DNA of 64,000 bases from an uncultured Prevotella sp. Lineage in GTDB: Bacteria > Bacteroidota > Bacteroidia > Bacteroidales > Bacteroidaceae. Below, in pieces: positions 61,627 to 64,000 of the stretch. The translations under genes and the position numbers were made by a program. Below the pieces are notes generated by a model. That model did not search any database. It was not told the DNA's origin and saw only the letters and a list, made by a program, of their open reading frames with translations. How positions within the stretch are numbered: position 1 is the first letter of the stretch; each line of letters opens with the position of its first letter. The DNA is taken from positions 1-64,000 of the forward strand of contig NZ_CAMJOS010000005.1 of assembly GCF_946407605.1 (NCBI RefSeq). The letters are read 5' to 3'.

Positions 61627-62817
61627 TTATAATACTTTTATCAGTATGTCTTTTAAATGTCCTGGCAAGATGATGTGGTGGTTGCCAATGGGCTCTGTGA
61701 GAAAATACTCCGTCTGATGCGTATCGTTTAGCCTGATGACCATCTGGGTGCGACAGAGGTCTGCCTTCGCCTCGCATCTCAGTAGTTCACCCTCGGCAAT
61801 GAAGTGGCGTGTCATGTCGCCAGAAACCTTGAATATCGTTACTGGCCCTGAAGCCATATAGCCCCTGATGCCTACGCCCATGCCCGACTCGTAGTGGGTG
61901 TCCAACTCATAGCGTTCCACCATGTTCAGCGCTATGGTACAATGGGCAAACACCATCTCGCCTGTTTCGTGGTCAATGTTCACGGGGTTGGCTTGGAATC
62001 CGCCCACACCTACCAGAGCCTTTGCTATCATCATCGACAGCAGGGCAGGCACATCACCCTCGCAGCCAGCCACGATGCCTTCGGCATTCAGTCGCGCCAA
62101 TGCCCAGCATCCTGTGTTTTTTACGCTGGTCAGCAGGTCGAAGCAGCGTAGTGTCAGACCCTGTAGCTGGTGTCGTGTCACGATGATGCTTAGTGCTTCA
62201 TAAATCTGCTGCGCCCCAGGCAATGCCTGTTTGATAGCCTCTGTCGGAGCTTTCTCGCTCACCTCGCGCTGAGGTGTGGCGCTGATGGTCATCAGCAGCT
62301 CGTCCATTGGAATCTTCACCAGCTCGATGCCTGTCTTCTGTCTGACGAGGTCAGCATCCGTATTGCTCGATATCAGCCAGTCTGACGGCTCGCCTATGAT
62401 GCCCAGCCTGCAGACCTGCAGTTGCTGTTTGGCCGTCACTACTTGTTTGAGTAGCATGATGCGGCGACTGATGTAAGCAGCGTCGCCATGGATAATCTCC
62501 CCTTCCAATCCCTGCTGTCGCAGGAATGACAGGATCTCCATGGAGGCTGCCAGCGAATTGCTCTTGCCTGATGTCAGCAGGTAGATGGGTCTGCTCTTCT
62601 TGCGCTGCAGTTCAGGCAGCAGCTGTTTAAACAGCCCCTCCGTACCTCCTGTTCTCACATAGATCAGTTCCAGCGCATGGCTCCCATAGTCTGCAAAGTC
62701 GCTCCCTTTGAACATAAACGCCACGTTCAGGCCATTCAGAAACTCCTTGGTTGCAGCTTCCACCGCCTGCTCATCGTGCAGGCCAGAGGTCAGGGTGTAT
62801 ATCGCAATGTCAGCCAC
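61627..62817 (-). CDS. L-fucose/L-arabinose isomerase-like protein
   Basis: 396 residues from GTG 62817 (first residues VADIAIYTLTSGLHD). A longer frame to 62865 crosses the -7 box and is rejected. The arrangement (a Rossmann-like N-terminal part; central IIGEPSDWLISS; GCEGDVPALLSMMIAKALVG; metal-site-like residues in GVGIRGYMASGPVTIF) matches the fucose/arabinose isomerase superfamily, which converts aldoses to ketoses in the cytoplasm with a divalent metal. It may process L-fucose, L-galactose or arabinose released by the nearby GH95 and GH43 enzymes. The substrate is not readable from sequence. Confidence 0.78.
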   Translation of the reverse strand: MADIAIYTLTSGLHDEQAVEAATKEFLNGLNVAFMFKGSDFADYGSHALELIYVRTGGTEGLFKQLLPELQRKKSRPIYLLTSGKSNSLAASMEILSFLRQQGLEGEIIHGDAAYISRRIMLLKQVVTAKQQLQVCRLGIIGEPSDWLISSNTDADLVRQKTGIELVKIPMDELLMTISATPQREVSEKAPTEAIKQALPGAQQIYEALSIIVTRHQLQGLTLRCFDLLTSVKNTGCWALARLNAEGIVAGCEGDVPALLSMMIAKALVGVGGFQANPVNIDHETGEMVFAHCTIALNMVERYELDTHYESGMGVGIRGYMASGPVTIFKVSGDMTRHFIAEGELLRCEAKADLCRTQMVIRLNDTHQTEYFLTEPIGNHHIILPGHLKDILIKVL

Positions 62818-62834
62818 AAGCTTAAAGTTTTGTG

Positions 62835-62866
62835 CAAAGGTAATAAGAAGTGGTGAAAAAAACAAA
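62835..62866 (-). promoter_or_regulatory. Promoter of isomerase-like gene
   Basis: On minus: TTTG (62866-62863), 20-bp spacer, TACCTTTG (62842-62835). Predicted transcription starts 10-15 bases before GTG 62817, supporting that start. Confidence 0.72.
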
Positions 62867-62881
62867 TAAAATTGATTTTAT

Positions 62882-62912
62882 TTTGTGTTTCCCTCGATTT
62901 ATACTATCTTTG
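62882..62912 (+). promoter_or_regulatory. Promoter of His/Cys-rich protein and TonB receptor
   Basis: TTTG (62882-62885), 19-bp spacer, TATCTTTG (62905-62912), 12 bp before ATG 62924, so the leader is only a few bases long. Confidence 0.75.
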
Positions 62913-62923
62913 CAGCCGTGAAG

Positions 62924-63259
62924 ATGAAGAGATATATTTCAGCATGGGTGCTGTTGGCCGTGTTTGTGCCAATGGTGCTGCTGTCGTCGCTTCATACTCA
63001 CGGCTTGGAATCAGTAGCACAAGATGACTGTAAGGAGTGCGTGGCTCACCATTGTCACGGCCACTTTGTAGAGCTGACCACGACGCTGCACGCCTGTGTG
63101 CTGTGTCAGTTTCAGACCTTCTCGTTTGTGGCTGCCGCCGTCTTTGCAGTCGTATTATTTCATCAGTTAACAAAAGAACTTATTGCCCAGCGTCAGCGTG
63201 ATGTGCACCTTGATGTCTGTGGCATCCCCCTGCTCCGTGCCCCACCTTTCTTTTCTTGA
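62924..63259 (+). CDS. Small His/Cys-rich exported or membrane protein
   Basis: 111 residues from ATG 62924; the longer frame from GTG 62885 lies in the promoter. Hydrophobic N-terminus (ISAWVLLAVFVPMVLLSS), then a metal-ligand-rich segment (LHTHG, DDCKECVAHHCHGHF, ACVLC), then a second hydrophobic stretch (FSFVAAAVFAVVLFH). The composition suggests binding of a transition metal such as Cu or Zn at the membrane. It lies 39 bp before a TonB-dependent receptor gene, so the pair may take part in metal uptake. Short proteins of this type commonly precede TonB receptors in Bacteroidales. Confidence 0.7.
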   Translation: MKRYISAWVLLAVFVPMVLLSSLHTHGLESVAQDDCKECVAHHCHGHFVELTTTLHACVLCQFQTFSFVAAAVFAVVLFHQLTKELIAQRQRDVHLDVCGIPLLRAPPFFS

Positions 63260-63298
63260 GAAACGTATTTGTGTTTAATATAAGAAAAGGAAGAAAGT

Positions 63299-64000
63299 AT
63301 GATAGATATGATGCTGGCAACGCTGCTATGGGCAACGGCGCCAGCCGACACGACCATCACGCTACGTGATGTCACCGTGACTGGACAACAGCGACGGGAC
63401 TATCAGATGCGGACGTCGCAGTCGGAGATTCAGATAGGTCACGAGTACCTGCAAGAGCATTTCGCTGGCAGTCTGATGCAGACCTTAGAGGCCATACCAG
63501 GCGTGAAGGCGATGGCTATAGGCAGCGGACAGTCGAAACCCACCATCAGAGGGCTGGGCTTCAACAGACTGGCTGTGGCTGAAGACGGCGTGAAGCACGA
63601 GGGACAGCAGTGGGGCGACGATCACGGACTGGAGATAGACCAGTTCGCGATAGACCGTGCTGAGGTGATAAAAGGTCCTGCGGCTCTGCTCTATGGCAGC
63701 GATGCCATCGGTGGCGTGCTGAGCCTTTACACCAACCACGTGCCCACCACATCGTTTGGCGGCAGCGTGCAGTTGTTTGGTCGTACCAACAACGAGCAGG
63801 TGGGCGCCTCAGCGAAGGTTGAGGGCCGACAGGGCCGTTGGTTCTACAGGGCCAACGCCACCGTGATAGACTATGGCGACTATAAGGTGCCTACAGACAG
63901 CATACAGTATTACTCGTACTGGATACGTCTGAAGGACGGCAGGCTGCGCAATACGGCAGGCTGTGAGCGCGATGGCAGCGTGATGTTGGGCTATGCAGGC
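63299..64000 (+). CDS. TonB-dependent receptor, N-terminal part (3' end outside window)
   Basis: ATG 63299; 234 codons are open to the window edge with no stop. Signal-like start (MLATLLWATAPA), TonB-box-like strand (ITLRDVTVTGQQ) and the plug domain: LMQTLEAIPGVKAMAIGSGQ, KPTIRGLGFNRLAV, RAEVIKGPAALLYGSDAIGG. The beta-barrel begins after about residue 150. No carboxypeptidase-like N-terminal domain, so it is not a SusC-type protein. With the metal-ligand-rich protein upstream, a metal or siderophore receptor is likely. It was found by reading the frame directly, since it lacks a stop inside the window. Confidence 0.88.
   Translation, partial: MIDMMLATLLWATAPADTTITLRDVTVTGQQRRDYQMRTSQSEIQIGHEYLQEHFAGSLMQTLEAIPGVKAMAIGSGQSKPTIRGLGFNRLAVAEDGVKHEGQQWGDDHGLEIDQFAIDRAEVIKGPAALLYGSDAIGGVLSLYTNHVPTTSFGGSVQLFGRTNNEQVGASAKVEGRQGRWFYRANATVIDYGDYKVPTDSIQYYSYWIRLKDGRLRNTAGCERDGSVMLGYAG

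Overview
The window reads as chromosome of a plant-polysaccharide-degrading Bacteroidales bacterium, most likely a rumen or gut Prevotella (Xylanibacter/Segatella type). The grounds are: a type III glutamine synthetase; many Bacteroidetes-type promoters (TAnnTTTG, often with TTG or TTTG 19-20 bp upstream); weak or absent Shine-Dalgarno sites; lipoproteins and secreted hydrolases; an HU plus 'smalltalk' pair; and a xylanase-feruloyl esterase fusion of the kind known from Prevotella ruminicola. No rRNA, tRNA or CRISPR array was seen.

Layout. 0-6.7 kb: 3' end of glnN, then a xylan block (GH10-feruloyl esterase fusion, GH8 exo-oligoxylanase, carboxylesterase lipoprotein). 6.7-10.2 kb: two overlapping dCache-HAMP sensors, the first lacking a working kinase core, the second a full histidine kinase. 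10.2-13.2 kb (minus): pflB-pflA for anaerobic pyruvate cleavage. 13.5-18.6 kb: GH97 and a multimodular GH98. 18.6-32.9 kb (minus): an accessory island with a P5-like protein, a BT4734-type primase/DUF3987 protein, four small genes including an antirepressor-like one, an unknown 465-residue protein, a complete type I restriction-modification system (hsdM-hsdS-hsdR), two small unknown genes, and a lipoprotein gene whose start is out of frame across a run of nine C/G. Near-identical 31-bp direct repeats lie at about 19.12 and 32.82 kb. 33-34 kb: HU-like protein and smalltalk peptide. 34-38 kb: two fimbrillin/FISUMP-type lipoproteins, each preceded by the same 43-residue ORF and sharing a 487-bp near-identical direct repeat. 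38.4-41.7 kb: a membrane-spanning AraC regulator and a TPR-SpoIIE phosphatase. 42-48.7 kb: a stand-alone rpsJ, a TPR lipoprotein, a thioredoxin-fold lipoprotein lacking CxxC, a YifB/ComM ATPase and an MsbA-type ABC exporter. 48.7-60.1 kb: two converging hemicellulose operons (GH10 with a beta-helix N-terminus and GH95 on plus; esterase, GH43-CBM6, GH95 and CE1 esterase on minus). 60.3-61.3 kb: PH-domain membrane protein and small XRE regulator. 61.4-62.9 kb (minus): sugar isomerase-like protein and a 34-residue double-glycine-leader peptide. 62.9-64 kb: small His/Cys-rich protein and the start of a TonB-dependent receptor.

Working together: GH10, GH98, GH8, GH43, GH95, GH97 and several esterases fit stepwise removal of feruloyl, acetyl, arabinosyl and galactosyl groups from complex cereal glucuronoarabinoxylan, plus backbone cleavage. 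No SusC/SusD pair lies in the window, so uptake must be encoded elsewhere. The most unusual signals are the apparent homopolymer-switched lipoprotein gene, the recombinogenic surface-lipoprotein pair, the double-glycine peptide, the rpsJ outside its usual operon, and a family of 7-bp-period repeats that occurs between genes and also inside coding regions just before C-terminal tags.
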